Of a stretch of DNA of 64,000 nt, positions 7,681 to 16,204 are shown piece by piece. The position numbers and the translations under genes were made by a program. The stretch's first letter is position 1. Each line of letters opens with the position of its first letter. The notes below the pieces were generated by a model. The model was not told the DNA's origin. It saw only the letters and a program-made list of their open reading frames with translations, and did not search any database. Origin of the DNA: Nocardia harenae NBRC 108248 (GTDB taxonomy: Bacteria; Actinomycetota; Actinomycetes; Mycobacteriales; Mycobacteriaceae); contig NZ_BDBH01000017.1 of NCBI RefSeq assembly GCF_001612885.1, positions 1 through 64,000 on the forward strand, given 5' to 3'.

Positions 7681-8856
7681 TCAGAAGCGGTCCAGCTCGG
7701 AGCGGCGGGCTCGTAGTTCGCGTTCGAGACGGCGCAGGGGTGACCCGGTGAAGGGGAGGTGGTCGACAGCCTCGGCCGCGCGCCGCGCAATGGTCCTGGC
7801 AGAAGCGGCGGCCCGCTCGGCGAGTCCGATGTCGGCGGCGAAGGCGATCCAGTCCCTGGCGAGCAGATTGCGGGTGCGGCCCGCGATCGGGAGCGCCATG
7901 GCGTCATCGTCGTAGATCAGGGTGCTCGGGATGTCGTAGATCGGCGCTACCGCCCAGCTGCCGTCGGCGGCACGGAGTACGCCGACGTTCTTGGCGTGCA
8001 GATCGCCGTTGCCGGTCAGCCAGGCGAAGAAGAACTGCAGGTACAGGTTCCGCACCGCGACCGCGGGTGCAGCGGTGACGCCGGACAGTGCGCGCACGAC
8101 GGCGGCGCTCTCGGGTAGGTACTTGGATGCCGGTGGCAGGCCGAGCACCTGGCCGGCGTCCTCGAAGGCCAGGCGACCGGATTCGGCGGTCCGGTCGAAG
8201 CGGCGGACCAGCAGTCCGGTGGTGCCGGTGCGATCGGTCACCAGCTCGGCTCTCGCGACCGGTATGCGCAGGTCGTGCGCGGCTCGCAGGTGTGCGCACT
8301 CGTTCTCGATCAGGTGCGGATACTCCGGCTGCGGCAGTTTCAGGATGAAGCTGCCGTGGTGGGTGGTCAGCGGAAGGCTGATCATCGAGGCGCTGGCCTT
8401 GGGCTGCACGCCCGGGATGGCGTGCGGGTCGACGGAATCGAGCAGCTTGCCGAACTCCAGCTCTGCCGGGGTCGCGCCCTGGATCAACGCGGGCGTATCG
8501 GCGGGGCGCTGCCCGGCGGGTACCACCTGCACGTCGCCGGGGGCGTCTGTGCCCACGGCGAGCAGCAGGCTGAGCTCGTCGTCCGCGCTCGTCTTCACCG
8601 CTCGCTGCAGGACCGTGAGGCGCCGTCCCTCCGGCAGTAACCCCGCGAAGAACGCGGGCACCGCCCCGGCCGGGTTGTGCAGTATTTGCGGCCCGGTCGG
8701 GAGGGTGAAGGCGATCGGCTCGCCGCCCTGGAGGTAGTCGGGGTGGTAGCCGAAGTCGATACCGCCGTCCGGAGTCCGGGTGAGCCGGGCGGCGCGGCGG
8801 CCCGCCTTGACAACGTCGGCCGCGGTGACGTGCCGCAGGTGCTGGAGATCGCTCAT
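7681..8856 (-). CDS. hipA: HipA-family serine/threonine kinase toxin
   Basis: A 391-residue protein starting at ATG 8856, which overlaps the hipB stop by 4 bases. It shows the HipA N-terminal subdomain (GVDFGY-like segment, FAGLLPEG). The kinase core follows: GVQPKAS for phosphate binding, the catalytic loop GNGDLHAKN near residue 282, and PIYDIPST as the metal-binding segment. The length is somewhat short of the usual 410-440. HipA toxins phosphorylate targets such as aminoacyl-tRNA synthetases and cause growth arrest; HipB neutralises them. All key kinase residues appear present, so the toxin is probably active. Confidence 0.85.
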   Translation of the reverse strand: MSDLQHLRHVTAADVVKAGRRAARLTRTPDGGIDFGYHPDYLQGGEPIAFTLPTGPQILHNPAGAVPAFFAGLLPEGRRLTVLQRAVKTSADDELSLLLAVGTDAPGDVQVVPAGQRPADTPALIQGATPAELEFGKLLDSVDPHAIPGVQPKASASMISLPLTTHHGSFILKLPQPEYPHLIENECAHLRAAHDLRIPVARAELVTDRTGTTGLLVRRFDRTAESGRLAFEDAGQVLGLPPASKYLPESAAVVRALSGVTAAPAVAVRNLYLQFFFAWLTGNGDLHAKNVGVLRAADGSWAVAPIYDIPSTLIYDDDAMALPIAGRTRNLLARDWIAFAADIGLAERAAASARTIARRAAEAVDHLPFTGSPLRRLERELRARRSELDRF

Positions 8857-9050
8857 TCGACGATGCCGATCGTGAGGCCCACCGTTCCCGCCACCGCGGC
8901 GACGGTGCCGATGCCGGTCGAGCCGGTGCCGTGCTCGATCTCCCGGATCGTGCGGGTCGAGGTGCCCGCGAGTTCCGCCAGCTGCTCCTGGGTCAGCTGA
9001 TACCGGCGCCGGGCAGCGCGAATGGCGCTGCCGATCTCCCGCACCGACAC
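8853..9050 (-). CDS. hipB: HipB-family antitoxin, helix-turn-helix regulator
   Basis: A 65-residue XRE-type protein from GTG 9050 with a GGGAGGG ribosome binding site. The helix-turn-helix RRRYQLTQEQLAELAG TSTRTIREIEHG occupies most of the chain. It would bind and neutralise HipA and repress its own operon. Three palindromes with TCGG-N10-CCGA-like symmetry lie upstream, and the last is a perfect 20-bp palindrome. The longer frame upstream runs through these palindromes and is not coding. Confidence 0.85.
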   Translation of the reverse strand: MSVREIGSAIRAARRRYQLTQEQLAELAGTSTRTIREIEHGTGSTGIGTVAAVAGTVGLTIGIVE

Positions 9051-9060
9051 GTGCCCTCCC

Positions 9061-9201
9061 GATCGGCAAAATCCTGCTGATTTCCTTGCTGACGGCCCTT
9101 CGGGGAACCATCGCACGCCGAATCGGCAGAATTCAACCGATTCACCGGTTTCCGGGGGTCGAATCTCGTGTAACCGGTCATTTCGGCAGAATTCTGCCGA
9201 A
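9061..9201. promoter_or_regulatory. Three 60-bp-spaced operators of the hipBA promoter
   Basis: Three related palindromes lie at 9061-9082, 9121-9142 and 9182-9201. Each has TCGG and CCGA-type arms separated by 10 bases. The third, TTCGGCAGAATTCTGCCGAA, is perfect. Their centres are 60 bp apart each time. They fill the gap between hipB and gnd and are most simply HipB operators. Confidence 0.7.
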
Positions 9202-10230
9202 TCAGCCCCCCGCCAACTCCTCATGCCCCCCGAACGCCTTCCGCATGGCGGAGAGCACCTTGTCCGCATACTGCGCCTCCCCCCGCGAGGAGAACCGCGC
9301 GAACAACGCCGAGGCGAGGACCGGTACCGGAACCCCGGTGTCGATGGCGGCATCGAGCGTCCACCGCCCCTCCCCGGAATCGGAGACCCGCCCCCCGAAC
9401 GCGTCCAGATTCGGATCGCCGTGCAACTCCGCGGCGGTGAGATCGAGCAACCAGGAGGCGACGACGGACCCGCGCCGCCACACCTCGGTGATCTCCGGCA
9501 CGTCCAGGTCGTACCGGTACAGCTCGGGCCGCTCCAGCGGCGTCTCCTCGGCGGAGAACTCCCCGGGGTCGACCGTGCCGAGGTTCGCCCGGTGCAGGAT
9601 GTTCAGCCCCTCGGCGTACGCCGCCATCGCCCCGTACTCGATCCCGTTGTGCACCATCTTCACGAAGTGCCCCGCCCCGGCCGGACCGCAGTGCAGGTAC
9701 CCCTGCTCGGCGGGCGCGGGCGCACCGGTGCGCCCCGGCGTCCGCTCGGCGGTCTCGAAACCGGGCGCGATCGACTTCAGCAGCGGGTCCAGGTGCGCGA
9801 CCGCCTCCGCCTCGCCGCCGATCATCAGACAGAACCCGCGGGTGCGGCCGAAGATCCCGCCCGAGGTGCCGATATCCACGTAGTGCAGCCCGAGCGGCTG
9901 CAGCTTCGCGGCCCGCACGATGTCCTCGTGGTACCGGCTGTTGCCCCCGTCGATGACGATGTCGCCCGGCTCCAGGAACTCGGCGACCTGGTCGATGACG
10001 GCGCTGGTCGCGCCGGCCGGGATCATCACCCACACCACCCGCGGCGCCGACAGCGCACCGACGAAGTCGGCCAATTCGGTGGTCCCGACGAAGTCGGCGC
10101 CGAGCTCGCCGGTGAGCGCCTCGATGTTGCTGCGTTGCTTGTCGAGACCGACGGCGGTGTGCCCGTCCGCGACGACCCGGCGGACGATGTTCGCCCCCAT
10201 CCGGCCAAGGCCGATCATTCCCAGCTGCAT
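9202..10230 (-). CDS. gnd: 6-phosphogluconate dehydrogenase, decarboxylating (short GntZ/YqeC type)
   Basis: A 342-residue enzyme from ATG 10230. The N-terminal Rossmann motif is MIGLGRMGANI. The sugar-phosphate motif DGGNSRYHED is near residue 90 and DIGTSGG near 115. The 6PGDH signature GPAGAGHFVKMVHNGIEYG near 175-195 carries the catalytic Lys and Asn, with the acid Glu following. The length matches the short, often NAD-preferring, class rather than the 470-residue class. It converts 6-phosphogluconate to ribulose-5-phosphate, CO2 and NAD(P)H. It appears to be a single-gene transcript. Confidence 0.92.
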   Translation of the reverse strand: MQLGMIGLGRMGANIVRRVVADGHTAVGLDKQRSNIEALTGELGADFVGTTELADFVGALSAPRVVWVMIPAGATSAVIDQVAEFLEPGDIVIDGGNSRYHEDIVRAAKLQPLGLHYVDIGTSGGIFGRTRGFCLMIGGEAEAVAHLDPLLKSIAPGFETAERTPGRTGAPAPAEQGYLHCGPAGAGHFVKMVHNGIEYGAMAAYAEGLNILHRANLGTVDPGEFSAEETPLERPELYRYDLDVPEITEVWRRGSVVASWLLDLTAAELHGDPNLDAFGGRVSDSGEGRWTLDAAIDTGVPVPVLASALFARFSSRGEAQYADKVLSAMRKAFGGHEELAGG

Positions 10231-10591
10231 GCCGTTCCACTCCTCGTTGCTCGGTGCCGGTATCCGCGCTGCGACGACCACGGGGGTCGTGGCCTCGATT
10301 CTTCCGCGCGGGGGCGGGAACTCGCACGCCGGTGCGATCGCGAGAACCCGAAGAAATTTCGCGCCCGGGTGTAACGCCCCGTGTGGGGTGCCGATATGCA
10401 GGTGGGCTCCGCGTAGTTGCCAGACCCCCGACCCGGCAACTGCGCGGAGCCCTTCGGCGTGTCGGCCACCGGCGTTGCGGATGATTTGCCACTGTGCGCC
10501 CGTGCTGCCGACGTCGGGGCGGCCCATTATCGTGGGCGAGGATCCGCACCGTGCGGGTCCGACAAGTGCATCCCAGCGGGGAGGACCGTTC
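10231..10591. other. Divergent intergenic region with a strong 49-base stem-loop
   Basis: No gene is apparent in this 361-bp gap between gnd and the VanW gene. At 10404-10452 the arms GGGCTCCGCG..GTTGCC and GGCAAC..CGCGGAGCCC pair into an 18-bp stem (one A-T and one G-T wobble in the middle) with a 13-base loop. It lacks a T run and lies upstream of both genes, so it is not an obvious terminator. A 5' leader element, a small RNA or a protein binding site are all possible. Confidence 0.5.
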
Positions 10592-13297
10592 GTGACCGAC
10601 GAGTCGAGTTCGGGGCGGCGCGACCGCCGTTCCGGGACCGAAGTGGGGTTGCGCAGGCTCCTCGAAGGTACCCAGGTGCCCAATCCGGGTGCCGCTCCCT
10701 CCGCTCCGGTGTCACCCACCGATCAATACCCAACCGAGCAGTTCGCCAATCATCGGGATCCGACGCAGGTGCCGCGCGGGCGGGGCGCCGGCCCCGCCAT
10801 TCCCGGTGAGCCGGAGACCGAGGAGCTCGCGGCGTGGAATCCGCGCGCCGCGGCCCCGCCGCAGAGTCCGCCGCGCGGGGCGCCGGTGCGCAGTGCCGGG
10901 GCCGGGTTCGCCTTCTGGGGGGAGCCGGAGGGGGATGGACGGTCCGAGCTCGGTGGGGGTGCCGGTCCGGGCGGGCGCCGTGACGGTGGCTCCGTGCCCG
11001 GTACGCGGCCCGATGGCCCGCTCGTTCCCGGCGGCCGTCCGAACGGTTACGCGCCGGGCCGTCCCGACCGTGACTTCGCCCCTGGCAGCCGTCCCACCGG
11101 CGACTTCGCCCCTGGCAGCCGTCCCACCGGCGACTTTGCCCCTAGCAGCCGTCCCGACGGCGATTTCGCGCCGGACGGTCGTCCCGGTTTCAACTCCACC
11201 GCCGGCGGTCGTCCCGAGTTCGACTCTGCCCCTCGCAGCCGTCCCGACGGCGATTTCGCGCCGGACGGTCGTCCTGATTTCAACTCCGCCCCTGGCGGCC
11301 GTCCCGACTCCGCCCCCGGCAGCCGGTCCGGCTTCGACGCGGGCCCCGGCAACCGTGCTGGCGCAATGCCGGGCGCCCGTGACGAATCCGGCTTCGACTC
11401 CGGCCCGCGCTCGAACGGGCCCGGATACCAGGACCGCGATCCACGGCCCGCCACCGCCCGGCGCGGCGCCCGCAACGGCGCCCGCAACGGCACGGCGGCC
11501 GTCGGCTCCCGCGCCAGGGGCACCACGGACACCCGCCCCCGTCCCGGGGGCAACCCGCGCGCCCCCCGCCCGCAACACCGAACCTTCGCCGACCTCCTCA
11601 AGTCCAACGCCGCCCGCAGAGCGGGCATAGCCGCGGGCGCGGTACTCGCCGTCGCGGGCCTCGCCTACGCGGCGGACTGGTTCCTCTCCTCCGGCCAGGT
11701 CCCCCGCGGCACCGTCGTCGCGGGCATCGATATCGGCGGCATGGACACCGCCAAGGCCGACGTCGTCCTCCGCTCCCGCTTCGAGGCCCGCTCCACCCAG
11801 CCGCTCGACCTCACCATCGCCGACGTCCGCGAGCAGATCGTCCCCGCCGCCGCGGGCCTGGAGATCGACTGGGACGGCACCTGGGCCGGGGTCGGCGACC
11901 AACCGGCCAACCCGTTCACCCGCCTCGCCTCCTTCTTCACCACCCGCGAGGTCCCCATGGCCACCGCCGTGGACGAGGCCGCGCTCGACCGCACCTTCAC
12001 CGAGATCCGGGTGCACGACATCCCGACCGTCGAGGGCACCATCCGCTTCGACGGCACCCGCCCGATCGGCGTCCCCCCGGTGCAGGGCCGGGTGCTCGAC
12101 GGCGCCGGCGCCCGCGACACCCTGCTCGCCGGCTGGGTGACCGCGCAGTCCCTCGACCTCCCGGTCATGCCCGCCCCCCTCACCGTGCGCCCCGAGGCCG
12201 TGGACGAGACACTGCGGGCCGTCGCGGAGCCGGCCGTGAGCGCCCCCATCCAGTTCACGGGCCGCGACGGCGACGCCGAGCTCACCCCCGCCCAGACCGC
12301 CACCGTCCTCACCTTCGTCCCGGACGGCTCCGGCGGCCTCGCCCCCGTCTTCGACGTGCCCGCGCTCACCGGGCTGCTCGCCCCGCAGCTGGCCAAGTCC
12401 GAGGTGGAGCCGAAGGACGCTACGTTCGCCGTCGGCGGCGGCACGGCCAGGGTGGTACCCGCCGTCGTCGGCGAGAAGGTGAACTGGCCGAAGACCCTGG
12501 AACAGCTCGCCGCGCTCGCCGTCGCCTCCGGCCAGGGCCGCACCGGTCAGGCCGTGTACGAGAAGGTCGAGCCGAAGCTCACCACGCAGGCCGCCGAGGC
12601 GCTGCGCATCGTCGAACCGGTCGGCCAATTCACCACCAGCGGCTTCAGCGGCCCCTCGGGCGTGAATATCCGCACCGTCGCCGCGAAGGTGAACGGCGCC
12701 GTCGTGAAGCCAGGCGACACCTTCTCGCTCAATGAATTCACCGGTCCCCGCGGCGCCGCCGAGGGGTATGTGGAATCCGGCATCATCGACCACGGCAGGC
12801 CGAGCACCGCCGTCGGCGGCGGCATCAGCCAGTTCGCCACCACCCTCTACAACGCCGCGTACTTCGCCGGCATGGAGGACGCGGGCCACACCGAGCACAG
12901 CTACTACATCTCCCGCTACCCCGCCGCCCGCGAAGCCACCGTCTTCGACGGCGCCATCGATCTGCAGTTCCGCAACAACACCGAGAACGGCATCTATATC
13001 GAAACCCTCGCGGGCGGCTCGGATATCACCGTCCGGCTCTGGGGCACCAAGACCGTGAACGTCGAATCCATCACCGGCGACCGCACCAAACCCACCGAGC
13101 CGACCACCGTCACCCTCCCCGAGGGCAAGGACTGCATCGCCTCCGCGGGCGCCCCCGGCTTCACCATCTCCGACACCCGCATCATCCGCGATGCCAAGAC
13201 CGGTCAGGAGCTCTCCCGGCACACCCGCACCGTGAAATACGACCCGGTTCCGGTGGTCAAGTGCGAGAAGAAGGACGAGGACAAAGAGGGGGAGTAG
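10592..13297 (+). CDS. VanW-domain membrane-anchored protein with repeat-rich N-terminus
   Basis: A 901-residue protein with a GTG start at 10592 and a GGGGAGGA ribosome binding site. Residues 1-340 are disordered and Pro/Gly/Arg-rich. They include about eight copies of a 10-residue repeat of the type APGSRPTGDF at about residues 160-240. A single membrane segment is near 344-365 (AGIAAGAVLAVAGLAYAADWF). The outer part has YoaR-like peptidoglycan-binding repeats and then the VanW domain near 686-810 (GVNIRTVAAKVNG, PGDTFSLNEFTGPR, GGGISQFATTLYNAA). VanW proteins occur near glycopeptide-resistance and cell-wall genes, but their reaction is not known. No van genes are nearby. Confidence 0.85.
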   Translation: MTDESSSGRRDRRSGTEVGLRRLLEGTQVPNPGAAPSAPVSPTDQYPTEQFANHRDPTQVPRGRGAGPAIPGEPETEELAAWNPRAAAPPQSPPRGAPVRSAGAGFAFWGEPEGDGRSELGGGAGPGGRRDGGSVPGTRPDGPLVPGGRPNGYAPGRPDRDFAPGSRPTGDFAPGSRPTGDFAPSSRPDGDFAPDGRPGFNSTAGGRPEFDSAPRSRPDGDFAPDGRPDFNSAPGGRPDSAPGSRSGFDAGPGNRAGAMPGARDESGFDSGPRSNGPGYQDRDPRPATARRGARNGARNGTAAVGSRARGTTDTRPRPGGNPRAPRPQHRTFADLLKSNAARRAGIAAGAVLAVAGLAYAADWFLSSGQVPRGTVVAGIDIGGMDTAKADVVLRSRFEARSTQPLDLTIADVREQIVPAAAGLEIDWDGTWAGVGDQPANPFTRLASFFTTREVPMATAVDEAALDRTFTEIRVHDIPTVEGTIRFDGTRPIGVPPVQGRVLDGAGARDTLLAGWVTAQSLDLPVMPAPLTVRPEAVDETLRAVAEPAVSAPIQFTGRDGDAELTPAQTATVLTFVPDGSGGLAPVFDVPALTGLLAPQLAKSEVEPKDATFAVGGGTARVVPAVVGEKVNWPKTLEQLAALAVASGQGRTGQAVYEKVEPKLTTQAAEALRIVEPVGQFTTSGFSGPSGVNIRTVAAKVNGAVVKPGDTFSLNEFTGPRGAAEGYVESGIIDHGRPSTAVGGGISQFATTLYNAAYFAGMEDAGHTEHSYYISRYPAAREATVFDGAIDLQFRNNTENGIYIETLAGGSDITVRLWGTKTVNVESITGDRTKPTEPTTVTLPEGKDCIASAGAPGFTISDTRIIRDAKTGQELSRHTRTVKYDPVPVVKCEKKDEDKEGE

Positions 13298-13597
13298 CCG
13301 ATTTCCCCCCGGGGAAGGCCACGAATTTTCGGGGCCGCGTCTCGGCGAACTCCGAGTCGGTTTTCTTACCTATAGTCCCCCGGATTCGGTCGGGGTAGGA
13401 AAACCGCTGGTAGGAGGATTTATCCGGCTTGCACAGAAGCGGGATTCGCCGATCTGGAAGATTTCATTCCGAAGCCTTTGGTTATCTGCCCGCAATCGAT
13501 GGTGAAAGAGCTGGCTTTTTAATCGGAACTTCGTGGTAGAAAAGCTCGTCGCCCGCACACGGCGGGCGTTCAGGGCAACCTTCGAGGGGCACAAGAA
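13298..13597. promoter_or_regulatory. Intergenic region upstream of a small secreted protein gene
   Basis: This 300-bp gap is noticeably more AT-rich than its surroundings in its second half, as expected for a promoter. I see no gene. A GAGGGG ribosome binding site precedes the ATG at 13598. Confidence 0.4.
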
Positions 13598-13963
13598 ATG
13601 ACCAAGATTCGTTCGTTCGGTTTCGCGCTCGCCGCTGCGGCGGGCATCGCGATCGCGGGTAGCGGGATGGCGGCCGCGCAGGATCCGGAGACCCCCGGGA
13701 CCGGTTCGGCCGAGGCGCTGCCCGCGCTGATCGAACTCCTCTCCACCGGCTCCGCGGATGCCGGCGCGGGCGCCGGTGGGGGCGCGGGCGCCGGTGGGGG
13801 CGCGGGCGCCGGTGGGGGCGCCGGCGCGGGCACCACCTCGGCCGCGACGCCCATCCAGGACGACGAGCCCGGCACCGGCTCCGCCGAGGGCCTCCCCGCC
13901 CTCATTCAGGCGCTGATCACCGGCTCCGCGGAGAGCGAGCCCACGGGCACCACCCCCGAGTAG
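13598..13963 (+). CDS. Small secreted Gly/Ala-rich protein with duplicated LPALI..TGSA motif
   Basis: A 121-residue protein with a clear Sec signal (hydrophobic to AAAQDPE, cleavage about residue 27). The mature chain has two copies of one block, TGSAEALPALIELLSTGSA and TGSAEGLPALIQALITGSA. A Gly-Ala spacer, made by repeated GGGGGCGCGGGCGCCGGT-like DNA, separates them. A third relative (ILTALLGLLGTGSS) is in the small secreted protein at 17073. I know of no function. Its location next to a two-component system may mean it is a secreted partner or target, which is inference. Confidence 0.75.
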   Translation: MTKIRSFGFALAAAAGIAIAGSGMAAAQDPETPGTGSAEALPALIELLSTGSADAGAGAGGGAGAGGGAGAGGGAGAGTTSAATPIQDDEPGTGSAEGLPALIQALITGSAESEPTGTTPE

Positions 13964-14015
13964 AGACGGCGCGCCTCGCCTGCCGCGGAGGGCCCCCGCG
14001 GCAGGCGGCGCGAAA

Positions 14016-15062
14016 TCACGAGGATGGCGCGCTGTCGGCGGGCTGGAGGGCGACTCCATCGCGGCCGAGATCCAGCCGCCGCACCGCCTCGGTCGCGGAA
14101 CTCACCATGGTGACGGCTCGCCGCCGCCCGGGTGGCAGAATCCGCACCGTCACCACACCATCGGTGACACCACCCAACTCTTCGACGATCCGCCGGTGAA
14201 TCCGCTCCCGCACAAGGGGATCGGTGCCGGTGAGCCCGCCATCGTCGTGCAGCCGCACTCGAACCCCCCGCTCCCGGGCCGCCCGCACAGCGGCATCCAA
14301 CTCCGCCCCCACCAACCCGGGCGCCCGCAGTGTGTCCCGCAAATGCGCCTCGAGCACCAAGAACTCGGCAACCTCCGAATCGAGGAACGGCGGCCCGGCG
14401 GCTATCCGATCCAACGCCGGACGAACCAACCGATCCAACCGCCGCAACCGCGCATCCCGGACAGCGAGCGCCGCACCGGCGGCGGCATCAGCGGCGGCCC
14501 GCCGCGTGTTCTCGGCCCGCAGCCGATAGATCGTGTCCGCGGCGGGGACGACGGTGACCGCGAAAAGCGTGCTCATCATGAGCGGCCCGGCATTCAGCAC
14601 CGAGATGGAGATGGCCTTGCCCGCCGACTGCCCGGTGAGCGTGGTCCACCCGAGGCAGACGAGGGTGAGCGAAACCCCGCCGATCCACCCGGCCACGATC
14701 CGGCGGCGCACGCAGAGAAACGTGTACGGCACGATGGAAGCCCCGACGGGCCACAGCTGGTGCGGCGTCTGCAGCGGCAACGAGAACGCGCTGAACTGCA
14801 GTGCGCACGCCGCGGGGCACGCCACCACGAGCACCACGGTGGCCCAGAGCGGCATGGGATCACCGGGGGTGGCGACGAGAACGACCCCGGCCAGGACGAA
14901 GAGCAGCACGGCGCCGACGACGGGCCAGCACCGGGTGTACGTGTCGAACGAGGCGAGCGGCAGCGCGACCGTGGCCAGCAGATAGCACCCGGTCAGCACC
15001 CAGGCCACCCAGGTGCGGGCACCGAGCAGTTGCCAGGCGTCACCGCTCACGGCGGGGCTCAT
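14016..15062 (-). CDS. Polytopic membrane protein resembling a sensor kinase without ATPase domain
   Basis: A 348-residue protein with five or six membrane segments in residues 15-165, then a helical cytoplasmic part. The segment LEAHLRDTLRAPGLVGAELDAAVRAARERGVRVRLHDDGG resembles histidine-kinase-associated sequences. No N, G1 or G2 boxes of an ATP-binding domain are visible. Its start overlaps the stop of the histidine kinase gene by 4 bases (15059-15062), so it is translationally coupled as the third gene of the operon. It may be a co-sensor or regulator of the kinase. I cannot name the family. Confidence 0.7.
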   Translation of the reverse strand: MSPAVSGDAWQLLGARTWVAWVLTGCYLLATVALPLASFDTYTRCWPVVGAVLLFVLAGVVLVATPGDPMPLWATVVLVVACPAACALQFSAFSLPLQTPHQLWPVGASIVPYTFLCVRRRIVAGWIGGVSLTLVCLGWTTLTGQSAGKAISISVLNAGPLMMSTLFAVTVVPAADTIYRLRAENTRRAAADAAAGAALAVRDARLRRLDRLVRPALDRIAAGPPFLDSEVAEFLVLEAHLRDTLRAPGLVGAELDAAVRAARERGVRVRLHDDGGLTGTDPLVRERIHRRIVEELGGVTDGVVTVRILPPGRRRAVTMVSSATEAVRRLDLGRDGVALQPADSAPSS

Positions 15063-16204
15063 GCCGCCTGCCAGGTGAGCCGGACACTGGTCCCGATCCC
15101 CGGCGCGGAGGTCACCGCGGCGGCCCCGCCGGGCAGTTGCCGCATGCGCCCCTGAATGCCGACGCTCACCCCGAGCCGCTCCGGCGGGACAGCGGCGGGG
15201 TCGAAACCGCGCCCGTCATCGGTCACCACGGCGGTGAGCGCCCGCGGCTCGAACCGCAGCGCCACGGCCCGGTCGGCATCGGATCCCGCGTGCCGCAGGC
15301 TGTTCCGCAGCGCCTCGGCCAGCGCGGCCCCCATGGCCCGCACCACCTCGGCCGGGTACGAGCTCGCCACCGCCACCTCCAGCTCGATGCCGAGCTGCGC
15401 GTCGACGGCCGCCGCGGCCGAACGCAGATGCGCGGCAGCGGCTTCCGCGTCGAAGGGCGCGTCGCTGAGCCCCCCGGAGCGCAGCTGCTCGACCTGCCGG
15501 ATCGCCTCCTCGGCCTGCCGCACCACGCCGGGGTCCTCCGGCGTGCGGGCGACGGCGAGCAGTGCGCTCATCACCCAGTCGTGCGTGAGCCCGTCGATCC
15601 GCGCCCGCTCGACCTGCTGGGCCTCGCGCGCCGATGCGGTCGCCGCGGTGGCCTCGGCCGACGAGCGGGTGCGGTCGAGCAGCCGGGCGGTGCGCAGGGC
15701 CATGAGCGCGGCGCAGGTATAGAGCAGGGTGAAGGAGAAGGACCAGGGGATCTCGACGAACGGGTTCGGCGGGTCCACCCGGAGCACGGCATTGATCAGC
15801 TGCGCGCCGACGGTGGCCACCGCGAGCAGCGCGACGGTCGGCAGCGGCGGCCAGACGATGGCGACGGCGAGCGCGGGCAGCCCGGGGACCGTCGAAAGCC
15901 AGACGCCGTGGTCGATATCGACCTCGCGGCCGTTCCAGGCCAGCGGCCAGGTGGCGACGGCGAGCAGGAATCCGGCGGCGGCGGCCGAGACCGCGAGCCC
16001 GAGCCGGTCGGGGCGTTCGGGGGCGGCGGCCACGACGAGGCCGAGCGCGGGCGCGAAGACCGACAGCACGGCGAGCGGCAGCCACCAGTCGGCGGTCGGG
16101 CGCGCGCTCTCCGCGATGTCCGAGGCGAGCACCAGGAAGTACGCCAGGTAGCCGAAGGCGACGAAGCGGGCGAAGAGCCGCTTCATGCGCAGTTCGGTGC
16201 TCAT
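15059..16204 (-). CDS. Sensor histidine kinase (NarL-partner type)
   Basis: A 381-residue kinase. The start at 16204 is preferred because it gives an ATGA overlap with the response-regulator stop; a start at 16234 is possible. About six membrane helices lie in residues 10-165. A dimerisation helix carries the candidate phospho-His in THDWVMSALLAVAR near 208. The HATPase domain follows, with the N box EALRNSLRHAGSD, G1 DDGRGFDP and G2 GIGTSVRL. It would phosphorylate the regulator encoded immediately upstream. The signal is unknown. Confidence 0.85.
   Translation of the reverse strand: MSTELRMKRLFARFVAFGYLAYFLVLASDIAESARPTADWWLPLAVLSVFAPALGLVVAAAPERPDRLGLAVSAAAAGFLLAVATWPLAWNGREVDIDHGVWLSTVPGLPALAVAIVWPPLPTVALLAVATVGAQLINAVLRVDPPNPFVEIPWSFSFTLLYTCAALMALRTARLLDRTRSSAEATAATASAREAQQVERARIDGLTHDWVMSALLAVARTPEDPGVVRQAEEAIRQVEQLRSGGLSDAPFDAEAAAAHLRSAAAAVDAQLGIELEVAVASSYPAEVVRAMGAALAEALRNSLRHAGSDADRAVALRFEPRALTAVVTDDGRGFDPAAVPPERLGVSVGIQGRMRQLPGGAAAVTSAPGIGTSVRLTWQAA

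Noticed and set aside
11071..11330. Tandem DNA repeats that could be taken for a CRISPR-like array
   Set aside because: They are 30-bp in-frame repeats encoding a 10-residue protein repeat, without distinct spacers.
10712..13222. An 836-codon open frame on the minus strand opposite the VanW gene
   Set aside because: It is a high-GC shadow frame: no recognisable domain, extreme Gly/Ala/Arg composition and no ribosome binding site, while the plus-strand VanW protein has clear domains.
13760..13840. GGGGGCGCGGGCGCCGGT repeats as a minisatellite or regulatory repeat
   Set aside because: They encode the Gly-Ala spacer of the small secreted protein in frame, so coding use explains them.
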